Shown here in pieces: positions 49,262-57,707 of a stretch of 64,000 bases of DNA. Numbering within the stretch: position 1 is the first letter of the stretch; the number at the start of each line of letters is the position of its first letter. The stretch is from NCBI GenBank assembly GCA_964626415.1, contig CAZVFH010000001.1:1-64000 (forward strand). Reading direction: 5' to 3'. The notes beneath the pieces were generated by a model. It was not told the DNA's origin and made no database searches. It saw only the letters and a program-made list of their open reading frames with translations. The position numbers were made by a program, and so were the translations under genes. The DNA comes from CAZVFH01 sp964626415 (GTDB lineage: Bacteria; Patescibacteriota; UBA1384; XYA2-FULL-43-10; CAINNR01).

Positions 49262-50211
49262 TTGAAAAACCACTTATTATTGTTTCTCTTGTTACGTCAT
49301 TTTTTGGTTTTTCGGCCGAAAATTACAACCAAAAAATTGCCGACTTTTATAACCGTGACAGCTACTCTAAGGCCGAAGCCGAGTCGATTGGTCCCGCTCC
49401 GCCTGAATTACAAAATTTACCAATTGTTTCATCTGCAACAAAACCGGCAATAAATGCTAAATTCTATGCTCTAATTGACTACGAGACAGGAGCAGCGTTG
49501 ATAGAAAAGAAATCAACTGAAAAAACTCCCATTGCTTCAACGACAAAAATTATGACGGCAATTGTTGCACTTGAAAATTATAATTTAGATGATGTTGTGA
49601 CAATTTCGGAAAAAGCAGCGTATCAACCTGGCGCCGATGCTTATTTGCGCGTCGGAGAAAAAATTACCGTTTCAGAGCTCCTACATTGTATGTTAATTAA
49701 GTCAGGCAATGATTCTGCTTATGCGCTGGCCGAGTTTATGGATAAATCGGACATACCAACAATCGAATCATTTGTTGATAAGATGAACATAAAAGCCGAA
49801 GAGTTTGGCCTTTCTAACAGCAATTTTCGTGATCCGGCAGGCCTTGATGTTTCTGGTTATTCAACTGCCGCAGATATGGCGCAAATCACTCGTTATGCTT
49901 TACAAAACGCAACTTTTCGTAAAATTGTTAGCACCTCTGACTACGTTGCCACAAGTGTTGACAAAACAGCATATCATCAGTTACATAACTCAAATCGTCT
50001 TGTAGCCGAATATCAATATCCCGGAGCAATCGGCGTCAAAACCGGCTTTATGCCCGAAGCAAGCCACTCTTTGGTTGGTGCCGCCACAAGGAATGGTCAC
50101 ACATTAATTGCCGCGGTATATTACACTTATGCCGACACAGCAACCGCCTCCGCCGACGAAACAAAAAAACTCCTCGATTGGGGATTTGAATACACAAAAT
50201 GGGATGATTAA
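49258..50211 (+). CDS. D-alanyl-D-alanine carboxypeptidase (S11)
   Basis: 317 residues with an N-terminal signal sequence (about 1-21). Catalytic triad of penicillin-binding proteins: S-x-x-K in PIASTTKIMTAIVALE, S-x-N in IKSGNDSAYALAEF, K-T-G in IGVKTGFMPEASHSLVGAA. It trims the terminal D-Ala of peptidoglycan stem peptides, acting outside the membrane. It has no C-terminal amphipathic anchor, so it is attached by the uncleaved signal or secreted. Confidence 0.93.
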   Translation: MIEKPLIIVSLVTSFFGFSAENYNQKIADFYNRDSYSKAEAESIGPAPPELQNLPIVSSATKPAINAKFYALIDYETGAALIEKKSTEKTPIASTTKIMTAIVALENYNLDDVVTISEKAAYQPGADAYLRVGEKITVSELLHCMLIKSGNDSAYALAEFMDKSDIPTIESFVDKMNIKAEEFGLSNSNFRDPAGLDVSGYSTAADMAQITRYALQNATFRKIVSTSDYVATSVDKTAYHQLHNSNRLVAEYQYPGAIGVKTGFMPEASHSLVGAATRNGHTLIAAVYYTYADTATASADETKKLLDWGFEYTKWDD

Positions 50212-50234
50212 TTTATTATCTATCATAATATTCA

Positions 50235-50270
50235 GACATAGATTATCGTCGATCGACGCAAATCTATGTC
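50235..50270. terminator. Hairpin between convergent genes
   Basis: Stem gacatagatt/aatctatgtc with an inner cgtcgatcgacg palindrome, lying between the ends of the D,D-carboxypeptidase gene and rnc. There is no clean U-tract, but the symmetrical position suits a bidirectional transcript end. Confidence 0.5.
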
Positions 50271-50303
50271 AAAATGTGAGTATTTACTGTTTTTAGAGTT
50301 TTG

Positions 50304-50996
50304 TCAATCTGTTTCGATAACTTTCAACGCCTCAGCGGCGGCGGCGATTTGCGCCCGCTGTTTTGAATTCCCTTCGCCTTCGGCGATTTTTTTCTCGCCA
50401 ATGAGAACACAAACAACAAATTTTTTATTGTGGTCCGGACCGGTTTCGGAAATTGTTTCATAGGCCGGAGTAACGGAAAACTTTTCTTGAACTAATTCCT
50501 GAAAGCGGCTTTTGGCATCAATGTGATTTTCGCCATCTAGAACATCAGAAAGTTTATAAATAATATGATCCTCGACAAATTTTTTTGCAGTATCATATCC
50601 TTGATCTAAATAAATTGCCCCAATTAAGGCCTCGAAAGTGTTGGCAAGAATTAAATCCCGGGCTTTACCGGTATTTTTTGCCTCGCCCCGACTAACGCAA
50701 AGGTATTCTTCTATCCCAATTCTTTTCGCTTCAGCTGACAATGATTCGCCTTTGACAAGAGCACTGCGCCAAGAAGTCATTTCGCCCTCGGGGCGGTCGA
50801 AATTGTTATATAGATTCTCAGTAACAGCAAGTTCAAGAACAGCATCACCCAAAAATTCCAGGCGTTCATTTTGTTCAAGGCCGGAGTTGCGATGTTCGTT
50901 AATATAAGAACGATGAATAAAAACCTGTTCTAAAAGTTTTTCGTCAACAAATTCTAGATCATTATCTTTGGCAAATTTTTTAAAATCATTAGACAT
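50304..50996 (-). CDS. rnc: Ribonuclease III
   Basis: 230 residues. Catalytic domain with the signature NERLEFLGDAVLELAV and the second acidic box NTFEALIGAIYLDQGY, followed by a double-stranded-RNA-binding domain (DAKSRFQELVQEKFSVTPAY to KQRAQIAAAAEALKVI). It processes rRNA precursors. It follows nusB by 5 bases on the minus strand. Confidence 0.97.
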   Translation of the reverse strand: MSNDFKKFAKDNDLEFVDEKLLEQVFIHRSYINEHRNSGLEQNERLEFLGDAVLELAVTENLYNNFDRPEGEMTSWRSALVKGESLSAEAKRIGIEEYLCVSRGEAKNTGKARDLILANTFEALIGAIYLDQGYDTAKKFVEDHIIYKLSDVLDGENHIDAKSRFQELVQEKFSVTPAYETISETGPDHNKKFVVCVLIGEKKIAEGEGNSKQRAQIAAAAEALKVIETD

Positions 50997-51001
50997 TTTT
51001 T

Positions 51002-51421
51002 TTATTTCTTTAATATTTCTTTTTCATGATTGTCATAAATAGTTCCAAGCACACCATTAATAAATTTTGAGGAGTTATCATTACCGAACTGCTTTGCCAG
51101 TTCTACCGCCTCATTGATCGCAACTTTCGGCGGAATTTCACCTTGGAATAATAGTTCATATATTGCAACTTCCAATATTGATTTATCAATAAAAGAGATT
51201 TGTTCAATTGGCCACTCCGAAGCAGCATCGGCAATTTCTTTATCCAGCATTTCTTGTTTTTCAACAATGCCTTTTATTGATGAAATTATATAATCTTTAT
51301 CAACATCGTTGGCAAACTCAGCAACTGACCTTTCAATTACTTCCGAGAGATCGGAATCAGGGCGAAAGTTGATTTCAAAAATCGCTTGCATTGTTACCAT
51401 TCGAGAAAGATGACGGTTCAT
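51002..51421 (-). CDS. nusB: Transcription antitermination factor NusB
   Basis: 139 residues, all-helical: [20 protein letters not shown] at the start and [20 protein letters not shown] then [14 protein letters not shown] near the end are diagnostic. It partners with S10 in rRNA antitermination. Confidence 0.93.
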   Translation of the reverse strand: MNRHLSRMVTMQAIFEINFRPDSDLSEVIERSVAEFANDVDKDYIISSIKGIVEKQEMLDKEIADAASEWPIEQISFIDKSILEVAIYELLFQGEIPPKVAINEAVELAKQFGNDNSSKFINGVLGTIYDNHEKEILKK

Positions 51422-51467
51422 GGCAAGTTAAAAGTTAAAAGTAAAAAGTGAAAAGTTCAAGGAATAT

Positions 51468-51686
51468 TTATTCGGATTTATTATCCGCTAATTCCGCGAC
51501 TGGTTTTTCATCAGAAAGTGTTAGGACTTTTTTCCCTCGGTATTCGCCGCAATTTTTGCAAACATTGTGTCGCAAAACCGCTTCGTGACATTTTGGACAA
51601 TAAATAAAATTAGGCACATCTATTTTAATTTGATGCCTTCTTCTTCTGGTTCTGCTTTTTGATAATTTCTTTTTTGGTTCGGCCAT
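51468..51686 (-). CDS. rpmF: Ribosomal protein L32, zinc-type
   Basis: 72 residues: EPKKKLSKSRTRRRRHQIKI and the zinc site CPKC...CKNC, followed by GEYRGKKV. A short acidic tail is added. It lies between leuS and nusB. Confidence 0.93.
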   Translation of the reverse strand: MAEPKKKLSKSRTRRRRHQIKIDVPNFIYCPKCHEAVLRHNVCKNCGEYRGKKVLTLSDEKPVAELADNKSE

Positions 51687-51772
51687 TTTGAAAATTTAAA
51701 GTTTAAAAATCAAAATTAAAAATTATGGAATTTACTATTATAGTTTCTCACAAATTTCGATATAAATCAAGT

Positions 51773-54145
51773 TCAAACGACGATGCTAATGATTTTATTT
51801 TTGACATAAATTACTTTTTTTGGGACTGACCCTGCTAAATTTGCTTTAATTTTTTTCGCTTCCAATGCCAGTTTTTTTACCTCGTCATCAGTCAAATCCG
51901 ATGAAATATAAATTCGATCGCGAACTTTACCATTTATCTGAATCGGGATTTCAATTTTTTCGATTGATAAATATTTATCATCAGCTACCGGCCAGCAATT
52001 GATTAAAATTTTAAGCTTTGAGGAGATTTTATCAGTGACAATTGGCGCGAAAGGGGAGAGCAAAGATAAAAATTTTTCGGTAGACAGTTTGCTCCAGCTA
52101 TTTTTATCGATTGCAGAAAAACATTCAATCATCGATGAAATAGCAGTATTGAAGTTAAACGATTCGATATCCTCGGTGACTTTTTTAATCGTTTTATTGA
52201 TTATCGAAAGCGAGACATTGTCATCATCGCCAAATTTTATTGTTGAAAATTCTTTTTCAACTTTGGTTAAAAACCGATGCATGCCAACAATTCCGTTTTG
52301 GTTCCACTTTGCCATTTGCGAAAAAGGGCCAATATAGAGTTCGTACATTTTAAAAGCATCGGAGCCGTATTTGGAAATTAACAAATCGGGACTAATAACA
52401 TTGCCACGCGATTTTGACATCTTTTGTCCATCAATTCCAAGAATTGTGCCGACAGATATTAATTTTTGAAATGGCTCTTTTGATGCAACCATTTTCTCAT
52501 CATAAAGAACCTTGTGCCAAAATCTGGCATAAAGTAGATGAAGTACTGCGTGCTCGGCGCCACCGACATAAAGATCGACCGGAAGCCATTGATCAATGCT
52601 CGCTTTATCCCATTGATACTTATTCCCATTTTTCATTAAATAGGCGATGTAGTACCAACAAGAGCCGGCCCATTGCGGCATGGTGTTTGTCTCCCGTTTG
52701 CCGATTTCGCCACATTTTGGACAGGGTGAGTAAAGCCACTTCTTTATTCCCGAGTCGGACTCATTTGCAAGGGGAGAGTTTCCATCACCAGTTGGTTCGT
52801 AATTTTTCACATATGGCAGAATAACCGGCAGATCTTTTTCTGGAACAGGAACAATTCCCTGCCCTGATGGCTCTCGAAGGGCACATTTAGGACAGTGAAT
52901 TATTGGAATTGGTTCGCCCCAATACCTTTGCCTTGAAAAAATCCAATCACGAAGTTTATAATTGATTGCAAAATCTCCGGCATTTTCTGATTTCAATTTT
53001 TCAGTGATTTTTTTCATCGCTGTTTTCGAATCAAGTCCATCAAATTCACTCGAATTAATCAGATATCCATAATCGGTAAACGCATTTTCTAAATTTTTGA
53101 ATTTTGAATTGTCATTTTGATTTTTGCATTTTGATTTTTGAATTACTTCTATAATTTCGATCTCATATTTTTTTGCAAATTCAAAATCACGCTCATCGTG
53201 GGCCGGTACAGCCATTACTGCGCCAGTGCCGTAATTTGCTAGAACATAATCAGCAACCCAAACCGAAACTTCTTTGCCATTTATTGGATTTATTGCTTTA
53301 ACACCTTTAAGTTCGACACCGGTTTTCTCTTTTTGAATTTTCGTTCGCTCGAGGTCTGATTTTTTCTTCGAATTATTGATATATTTTTCAACTTCGCCTA
53401 AATTAGAAATTGAATTTTTTATTTCATCCATGTATTTGCTATCGGGTGCAATGACCAAGTATGTACAACCAAACAATGTATCAGCCCGAGTGGTAAAAAC
53501 ATTTATACATAATTCTGTATTCTTTATTCGAAATTCTATTTCTGACCCTTCCGACCGCCCGATCCAATTTTTCTGCATTTCTTTGATTGGTTCTGGCCAA
53601 TCGAGACCATCAAGATCAGAAAGTAGGCGATCGGCATAGTCAGTTATTTTTAAAACCCACTGGCGAATTTTTTTTCGTTCGATTTCAGTTCCACAACGCT
53701 CACATTTTCCCGCGACTACTTCCTCATTTGCAAGCCCAGTTTTACACGAAGGACAAAAATTAATCGGGGTATTGGATTCATAAGCAAGGCCTCGTTTGAA
53801 AAGTTTTAAAAAGATAAGTTGGGTAAATTTGTAGTAATTTGGATCAGTGGTATTAATTTCCTTATCCCAATCATAAGAAAAATCAAAACTTTCGAGTTGC
53901 TTTTTGAATTTAGTGATATTTTCTTTGACGATTTCTTGCGGATGAGTTTTATTTAAAATAGCATAATTTTCCGCCGGTAAGCCAAAAGCATCCCAACCCA
54001 TCGGGTGAAGGACTTCAAAACCATTTAGTCGTTTATACCTAGAATAAACATCGGTTGCAGTGTAGCCGCGGGGATGACCGACATGCAAACCGGCTCCCGA
54101 CGGGTAAGGGAACATATCAAGACAATAAAATTTTTTCTTTTCCAT
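51773..54145 (-). CDS. leuS: Leucyl-tRNA synthetase with short N-terminus
   Basis: 790 residues. Class I motifs: HIGH equivalent HVGH in MFPYPSGAGLHVGHPRGYTA and KMSKS in GQKMSKSRGNVISPD. An editing CP1 domain, a zinc-type insertion (CPSCKTG...CERCG) and a second cysteine set (CPKCA; CPKCGE) are visible. The protein starts only 10 residues before MFPYPSG, so the roughly 30-residue N-terminal leader of typical LeuRS is missing; the codon two before the ATG is a stop. The start is supported by a promoter that would yield a leaderless mRNA. Confidence 0.95.
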   Translation of the reverse strand: MEKKKFYCLDMFPYPSGAGLHVGHPRGYTATDVYSRYKRLNGFEVLHPMGWDAFGLPAENYAILNKTHPQEIVKENITKFKKQLESFDFSYDWDKEINTTDPNYYKFTQLIFLKLFKRGLAYESNTPINFCPSCKTGLANEEVVAGKCERCGTEIERKKIRQWVLKITDYADRLLSDLDGLDWPEPIKEMQKNWIGRSEGSEIEFRIKNTELCINVFTTRADTLFGCTYLVIAPDSKYMDEIKNSISNLGEVEKYINNSKKKSDLERTKIQKEKTGVELKGVKAINPINGKEVSVWVADYVLANYGTGAVMAVPAHDERDFEFAKKYEIEIIEVIQKSKCKNQNDNSKFKNLENAFTDYGYLINSSEFDGLDSKTAMKKITEKLKSENAGDFAINYKLRDWIFSRQRYWGEPIPIIHCPKCALREPSGQGIVPVPEKDLPVILPYVKNYEPTGDGNSPLANESDSGIKKWLYSPCPKCGEIGKRETNTMPQWAGSCWYYIAYLMKNGNKYQWDKASIDQWLPVDLYVGGAEHAVLHLLYARFWHKVLYDEKMVASKEPFQKLISVGTILGIDGQKMSKSRGNVISPDLLISKYGSDAFKMYELYIGPFSQMAKWNQNGIVGMHRFLTKVEKEFSTIKFGDDDNVSLSIINKTIKKVTEDIESFNFNTAISSMIECFSAIDKNSWSKLSTEKFLSLLSPFAPIVTDKISSKLKILINCWPVADDKYLSIEKIEIPIQINGKVRDRIYISSDLTDDEVKKLALEAKKIKANLAGSVPKKVIYVKNKIISIVV

Positions 54146-54151
54146 GCTTTA

Positions 54152-54180
54152 ATATTAACAAAAAAAACCTGCAATCGCAA
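54152..54180 (-). promoter_or_regulatory. Promoter of leuS, leaderless geometry
   Basis: On the minus strand TTGCGA (54175-54180), 17-base spacer, TAATAT (54152-54157), then 6 bases to the ATG at 54145. Confidence 0.7.
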
Positions 54181-54254
54181 GAATAAATAATGTAAAAAAC
54201 AAAACACACTAAAATATACGGGATGTTTTTTAGAACAAGCGATTAATCTTTCTA

Positions 54255-54626
54255 TTATTTTTCAAATGGTTTTTTGACAATATCTTTTGCTTCTTCCAAT
54301 CCTTTCTTTGCTGCTTCTCCAACTGCTTCGGCACCTTCTTCGCCAACACTTCCAATCGCCCTTTCTGCGTGTAATGTGACTTCTCCAGCGGCATCTTCCG
54401 TGGTTTTGCCACTTTCTTCTAAGGCCTTGACTGCACCAACATAAACCTCTTTTACACCGGTTTCAACATCAATTACTCCTTCTTTCCCAAGCTCAATTAC
54501 CGCACCGAACAATTCGCCAATGTCATGGGTTCCCTCCTTAACGACATCAGTTACCAAGCTCATAATCCCAGTCGTTACATCGTCAGTACCCTCGATCGCA
54601 CTCCTCAAAAGTTCTTTTGCCGACAT
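54255..54626 (-). CDS. Helical, alanine/glutamate-rich small protein
   Basis: 123 residues, with a perfect ribosome site (gaggaggag). The sequence is amphipathic helix almost throughout, with repeats of Glu-Ala-Gly (EEGAEAVGEAAKKGLEEAK), resembling phasin or LEA-like proteins rather than an enzyme. No named family. It has its own promoter and lies after leuS in the opposite transcriptional block order, so it is probably independent. Confidence 0.65.
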   Translation of the reverse strand: MSAKELLRSAIEGTDDVTTGIMSLVTDVVKEGTHDIGELFGAVIELGKEGVIDVETGVKEVYVGAVKALEESGKTTEDAAGEVTLHAERAIGSVGEEGAEAVGEAAKKGLEEAKDIVKKPFEK

Positions 54627-54698
54627 TTCTCCTCCTCAATATATTATTAATTATATTTTATAAATTTAGTAAGTAGTTTTTTTATCTATAATAATTAT

Positions 54699-54728
54699 AT
54701 TATATCAATGCAAATAATGAAATATCAA
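54699..54728 (-). promoter_or_regulatory. Promoter of the helical protein gene
   Basis: On the minus strand TTGATA (54723-54728), 18-base spacer, TATAAT (54699-54704). The rest of the 328-base gap up to 54954 shows only an inverted-repeat arm (54877-54924). Confidence 0.65.
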
Positions 54729-54876
54729 GTATCTCCTAGTAACAAAATTATTGAAAATATTGTAACAAGATATGAGATATTAAGTTGATGATTATTTAAA
54801 AAAGTCATATTTGGTGGTCTATTATAGAAATAGTTCGAACGCATTTTGACCCGAAAAATTTGGGCGAAAAATGGCT

Positions 54877-54924
54877 CGAAAATTCCCGGCTGTCCGCCTC
54901 TGGAGGAACTGAATTCTGAACTTT
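54877..54924. repeat. Left arm of inverted repeat flanking the 216-residue gene
   Basis: Contains cgaaaattcccg (54877-54888), a 19-base insert and actgaattctgaacttt (54908-54924). The reverse complement of both blocks lies at 55697-55726 without the insert. Confidence 0.65.
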
Positions 54925-54954
54925 GACAATTTCAAGTTTTTCTTTGACGGCTTA

Positions 54955-55605
54955 TCACAATTCTGGTTCAGGTTTTTCCAAGAGCCACGATGGAAGCTCT
55001 GGCTGCTCAATCGGATCCGCGCCGCCACGACGTACATCTCTTTGTCCTACGTCCCATTGTTGATTAAATAAATTACAAAACGTTTGCCGAGGATCATCGG
55101 CAATAATTATTTCCTGTATTTCTTGATTAGGAACATATGGAGATTCGTGATTTTCCCTTTCAAATAGCTCTGAATCAACGTACCGAATATGATGTTGTAA
55201 AAACCTGAAGAATTCACGATTTTCATCTGCAATTACATCTTCCGGAGAAACCCCCGAAACCATCTGCTTATAATATCTTCGATAACGCGATTCGAGAGAC
55301 TCTGGGTCATCCATTGCTTCTAAATATCTTTTCTGTTCATCTCCTGGCAGTTCCAGCGCATGCATTTTTTTACTAATTCTTGATGCTTCTAGCTCTGCCC
55401 AAATGCACATCTGTACCAACCGATTTCTTGAATACTCCAATAATCTCGTCGCATAAGGCAGATCTTCATAACCGCGCGGAGATTCGTCTAAGTGTCTATC
55501 TAAATCGAGAGGTTCTTCGGGAAATTCAGCTGTGATTTGGTCCTGATTTTTTTCAGGCAAGGGGTTATCAGGTTCGGGTTGGAACCCTGGTCTTGTTTCG
55601 TCCAT
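54955..55605 (-). CDS. Uncharacterised acidic protein, 216 residues
   Basis: Rich in Glu, Asp, Arg and Pro; mostly helical in the middle (LLEYSRNRLVQMCIWAELEA, then RYRRYYKQMVSGVSPEDVIA). No signal peptide, no membrane segment, no recognisable domain. Proline-rich ends suggest disorder. The gene lies between inverted repeats at 54877-54924 and 55697-55726. Its base composition is a little richer in GC than nearby spacers. Possibly an acquired cargo gene; function unknown. Confidence 0.55.
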   Translation of the reverse strand: MDETRPGFQPEPDNPLPEKNQDQITAEFPEEPLDLDRHLDESPRGYEDLPYATRLLEYSRNRLVQMCIWAELEASRISKKMHALELPGDEQKRYLEAMDDPESLESRYRRYYKQMVSGVSPEDVIADENREFFRFLQHHIRYVDSELFERENHESPYVPNQEIQEIIIADDPRQTFCNLFNQQWDVGQRDVRRGGADPIEQPELPSWLLEKPEPEL

Positions 55606-55696
55606 AGTTATCCCTTATTACAAAATTATAAAAATTTTCTTTTACAAATGATGATTCGAGCCGATATTTTTGAAACAGGTTTCTTTGGCAGTTTTG

Positions 55697-55726
55697 AAAG
55701 TTCAGAATTTCAGTCGGGAATTTTCG
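55697..55726. repeat. Right arm of inverted repeat flanking the 216-residue gene
   Basis: Reads aaagttcagaatttcagt and then cgggaattttcg, the reverse complement of the left arm apart from one extra T and the missing insert. A hairpin cgccgccttcggcggcg follows at 55739-55755. Confidence 0.65.
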
Positions 55727-55765
55727 GGGGTATTTTCACGCCGCCTTCGGCGGCGAAATGCGTTA

Positions 55766-55842
55766 TGGTGGACCTGAGCGGACTCGAACCGCTGACCTTC
55801 TCGATGCCATCGAGACATTCTAGCCAACTGAACTACAGGCCC
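55766..55842 (-). tRNA. tRNA-Ala (anticodon GGC)
   Basis: 77 bases on the minus strand with an encoded CCA end. Acceptor stem GGGCCTG/CAGGTCC, D arm, anticodon stem TCTCG/CGAGA with loop ATGGCAT (anticodon GGC, alanine), T arm AGCGG-TTCGAGT-CCGCT. The G3-T70 pair required by alanyl-tRNA synthetase is present, which supports the identity. Confidence 0.95.
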
Positions 55843-55882
55843 GCAAAATAGATAATATCAAATAACCGGAAAATGAACAACA

Positions 55883-55966
55883 CTATTCGGGCTTTGATGT
55901 TTTGTAAGCCCAGAAAATCATTAAAATGACGATCAAAAAGGTGACGAGCCACAAGTACCAAGCCAT
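55883..55966 (-). CDS. 27-residue single-span membrane peptide
   Basis: ATG with a strong ribosome site (ggagga, 55971-55976) and a 28-codon frame reading MAWYLWLVTFLIVILMIFWA then YKTSKPE. One hydrophobic helix followed by a short polar tail, similar in shape to CcoQ/FixQ-type or stress membrane peptides. No family can be named. It lies between the tRNA-Ala gene and a mobile-looking repeat. Confidence 0.6.
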   Translation of the reverse strand: MAWYLWLVTFLIVILMIFWAYKTSKPE

Positions 55967-55989
55967 AGAATCCTCCATTAAAAATTCAT

Positions 55990-56132
55990 AATATCCTTGA
56001 ATTACGAAATACAATTCCGAATATCATCCCGAATTTATTTCGGGATCTCAGTAATCGGACGATTGATTGCTGGGATGCTGAAATAAATTCAGCATGACAT
56101 CTATTTATCAATTTCTTAATTCAAGGTAATAT
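55990..56132. mobile_element. Miniature inverted-repeat element, copy 3
   Basis: Left end atatccttgaattacgaaat, right end aatttcttaattcaaggtaatat. The inside resembles copy 1 (catcccgaatttatttcggg, ending ttcagcatgaca) more than copy 2. It ends about 20 bases before the stop of the oxidoreductase operon. Confidence 0.7.
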
Positions 56133-56152
56133 CTAATGTCTAAAAAATTAAA

Positions 56153-56974
56153 TCAACGTTTCTCAACTCTTATTGCACTATCGGGGCAAAAACGGAAGCA
56201 ATTTCCACAAGCAATACATTTTTGCAAGTCAACTTTTGGGGTCGGTTTGCCGAAAACACCAATTGTATCGCCCCAGCTTATTGCTCGAACAGGACACTTT
56301 AAAATACAAATTCCACAACTTTTACACAATGCTGGAATTGTAGTTGCCAAACGTTCAGAATTTTTTTTAATAATGATATCATTGTCAACATCGAATTCCG
56401 CTCGAGAAAAATTGTGTTCTTCAATTTTCAGATCATAAGAAAAATCCAGTGCTGATTTCGCCAGAATTTTTTGTTTAGGATTTTTGACAAATTTTTTCTT
56501 TAATACTTCTTCGATCGCAAGCCATAGAATATTTTTAGAAAGAGCTAAATAGAATTTTGAAAATAGAGCCAGTGCAATAATGTTATGGCCATAATCAGAA
56601 AACTGAACTTTTGCAATTCTTGTAATTGGAGCTCCAAAAACCTTCGAACTGTTTTGGGAAATTATTTTTCGAGGTATTGTAGATGAATCAAAAACTATCA
56701 ATGTATCTTTGCCAATAAAAGGAGCGATTTGTTGATAAGCGCGTTTGCGCATTATTAATATTGCGTCAGCTGTTTCAAATCGCGGATAATTAATTTTGTC
56801 ATCAGAGAGTTGTATAAACACAACAGATGGTGTTCCGCGCTGCTCCGGGCCAAATTGAGGGATAATTGAAATATTTTTTTCGCTTTTTGAAAGTGCATTA
56901 AAAAGAATCTTTCCGATTGTTTGAATCCCTTGACCACCTTCACCGGTTAAAATAATTTTAAGATTTTTTTTCAT
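56153..56974 (-). CDS. 2-oxoacid:ferredoxin oxidoreductase gamma-delta fusion
   Basis: 273 residues. Residues 1-190 are the gamma domain (ILTGEGGQGIQTIGKILFNA, then FGPEQRGTPSVVFIQLSDD). The C-terminal 60 residues carry two 4Fe-4S sites: CKSCGICILKCPVRAISWGD and CIACGNCFRFCPDSAIRVEK. In many organisms gamma and delta are separate chains; here they are one protein. It would pass electrons from the TPP centre to ferredoxin. Its start overlaps the beta gene by 17 bases. Confidence 0.9.
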   Translation of the reverse strand: MKKNLKIILTGEGGQGIQTIGKILFNALSKSEKNISIIPQFGPEQRGTPSVVFIQLSDDKINYPRFETADAILIMRKRAYQQIAPFIGKDTLIVFDSSTIPRKIISQNSSKVFGAPITRIAKVQFSDYGHNIIALALFSKFYLALSKNILWLAIEEVLKKKFVKNPKQKILAKSALDFSYDLKIEEHNFSRAEFDVDNDIIIKKNSERLATTIPALCKSCGICILKCPVRAISWGDTIGVFGKPTPKVDLQKCIACGNCFRFCPDSAIRVEKR

Positions 56975-57707
56975 TTATTTTTATTTCTCCAATCCTATAA
57001 ACTTTTTCCATTTGAGTTAAGAAATCGAAACTTTCCTTTGCATCTTTTTTCCAATTTGTCGGGCAAAGTGATAAAACTTCTAACATCGAGAAGTTGTCAT
57101 CACATTGAGATTTGATAGTTTTCTCGATCATTTGGTCTAGTAAAACAATATTTGAAACGGAGGAGCGGGCGATAAATGAGTTTTTGTTTGAAAGATTCTT
57201 AATTAGCTCTGGTCCGAGAAAAGCAGCGCCAAATATATCTTTATTTTTGCCGGCTGGAGAAGTTGTAGTAATTTCATTCGGAATAGTAGTTGGTGCCATC
57301 TGTCCGCCAGTCATTGAATACTCGGTGTTGTTTAAAACAAAAGCTGAAATCGGATTGTTTCGGAATGCGGCATGAATTAACGATTGCAAACCGATAGCAT
57401 AGGCGCCGCCATCACCCATCATCGCGATTACAATTCGACGCGGGTTTGCCATTTTATATCCGACAGCAAGTGGGACAGATCGTCCGTGATGAGATTGGAC
57501 AGTATCGATATTGTAATAATTCCAAGCAAGCAGTGAGCAACCGATATCGGTAACGATTGTCACATTTTTTGCAACTTTAAGTTCATCGATAACAAAACCA
57601 AAACGGCGCAAAAAAATGCTTTGGCCACATCCAGGACAAAATAAACTTGGCTTAGAATTTTGGTTCAAGCATTTTGGAGATAAAATTGATTGATTTTTTT
57701 CAGTCAT
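56958..57707 (-). CDS. 2-oxoacid:ferredoxin oxidoreductase beta subunit
   Basis: 249 residues from the ATG at 57707. CPGCGQSIFLRR at the N-terminus, TDIGCSLLAWNY, and the thiamine-diphosphate motif MMGDGGAYAIGLQSLIHAAF then NNTEYSMTGGQ. It binds thiamine diphosphate and decarboxylates the 2-oxoacid. A longer frame from 57791 lies inside the alpha gene and is rejected. Substrate (pyruvate or branched 2-oxoacid) cannot be fixed; acetate kinase next door favours pyruvate. Confidence 0.92.
   Translation of the reverse strand: MTEKNQSILSPKCLNQNSKPSLFCPGCGQSIFLRRFGFVIDELKVAKNVTIVTDIGCSLLAWNYYNIDTVQSHHGRSVPLAVGYKMANPRRIVIAMMGDGGAYAIGLQSLIHAAFRNNPISAFVLNNTEYSMTGGQMAPTTIPNEITTTSPAGKNKDIFGAAFLGPELIKNLSNKNSFIARSSVSNIVLLDQMIEKTIKSQCDDNFSMLEVLSLCPTNWKKDAKESFDFLTQMEKVYRIGEIKINEKKS

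Noticed and set aside
55537..55851. Forward reading frame ending in a MVDLSGLEPLTF-like peptide
   Set aside because: It is the antisense translation of the tRNA-Ala gene at 55766-55842, a well-known false gene.
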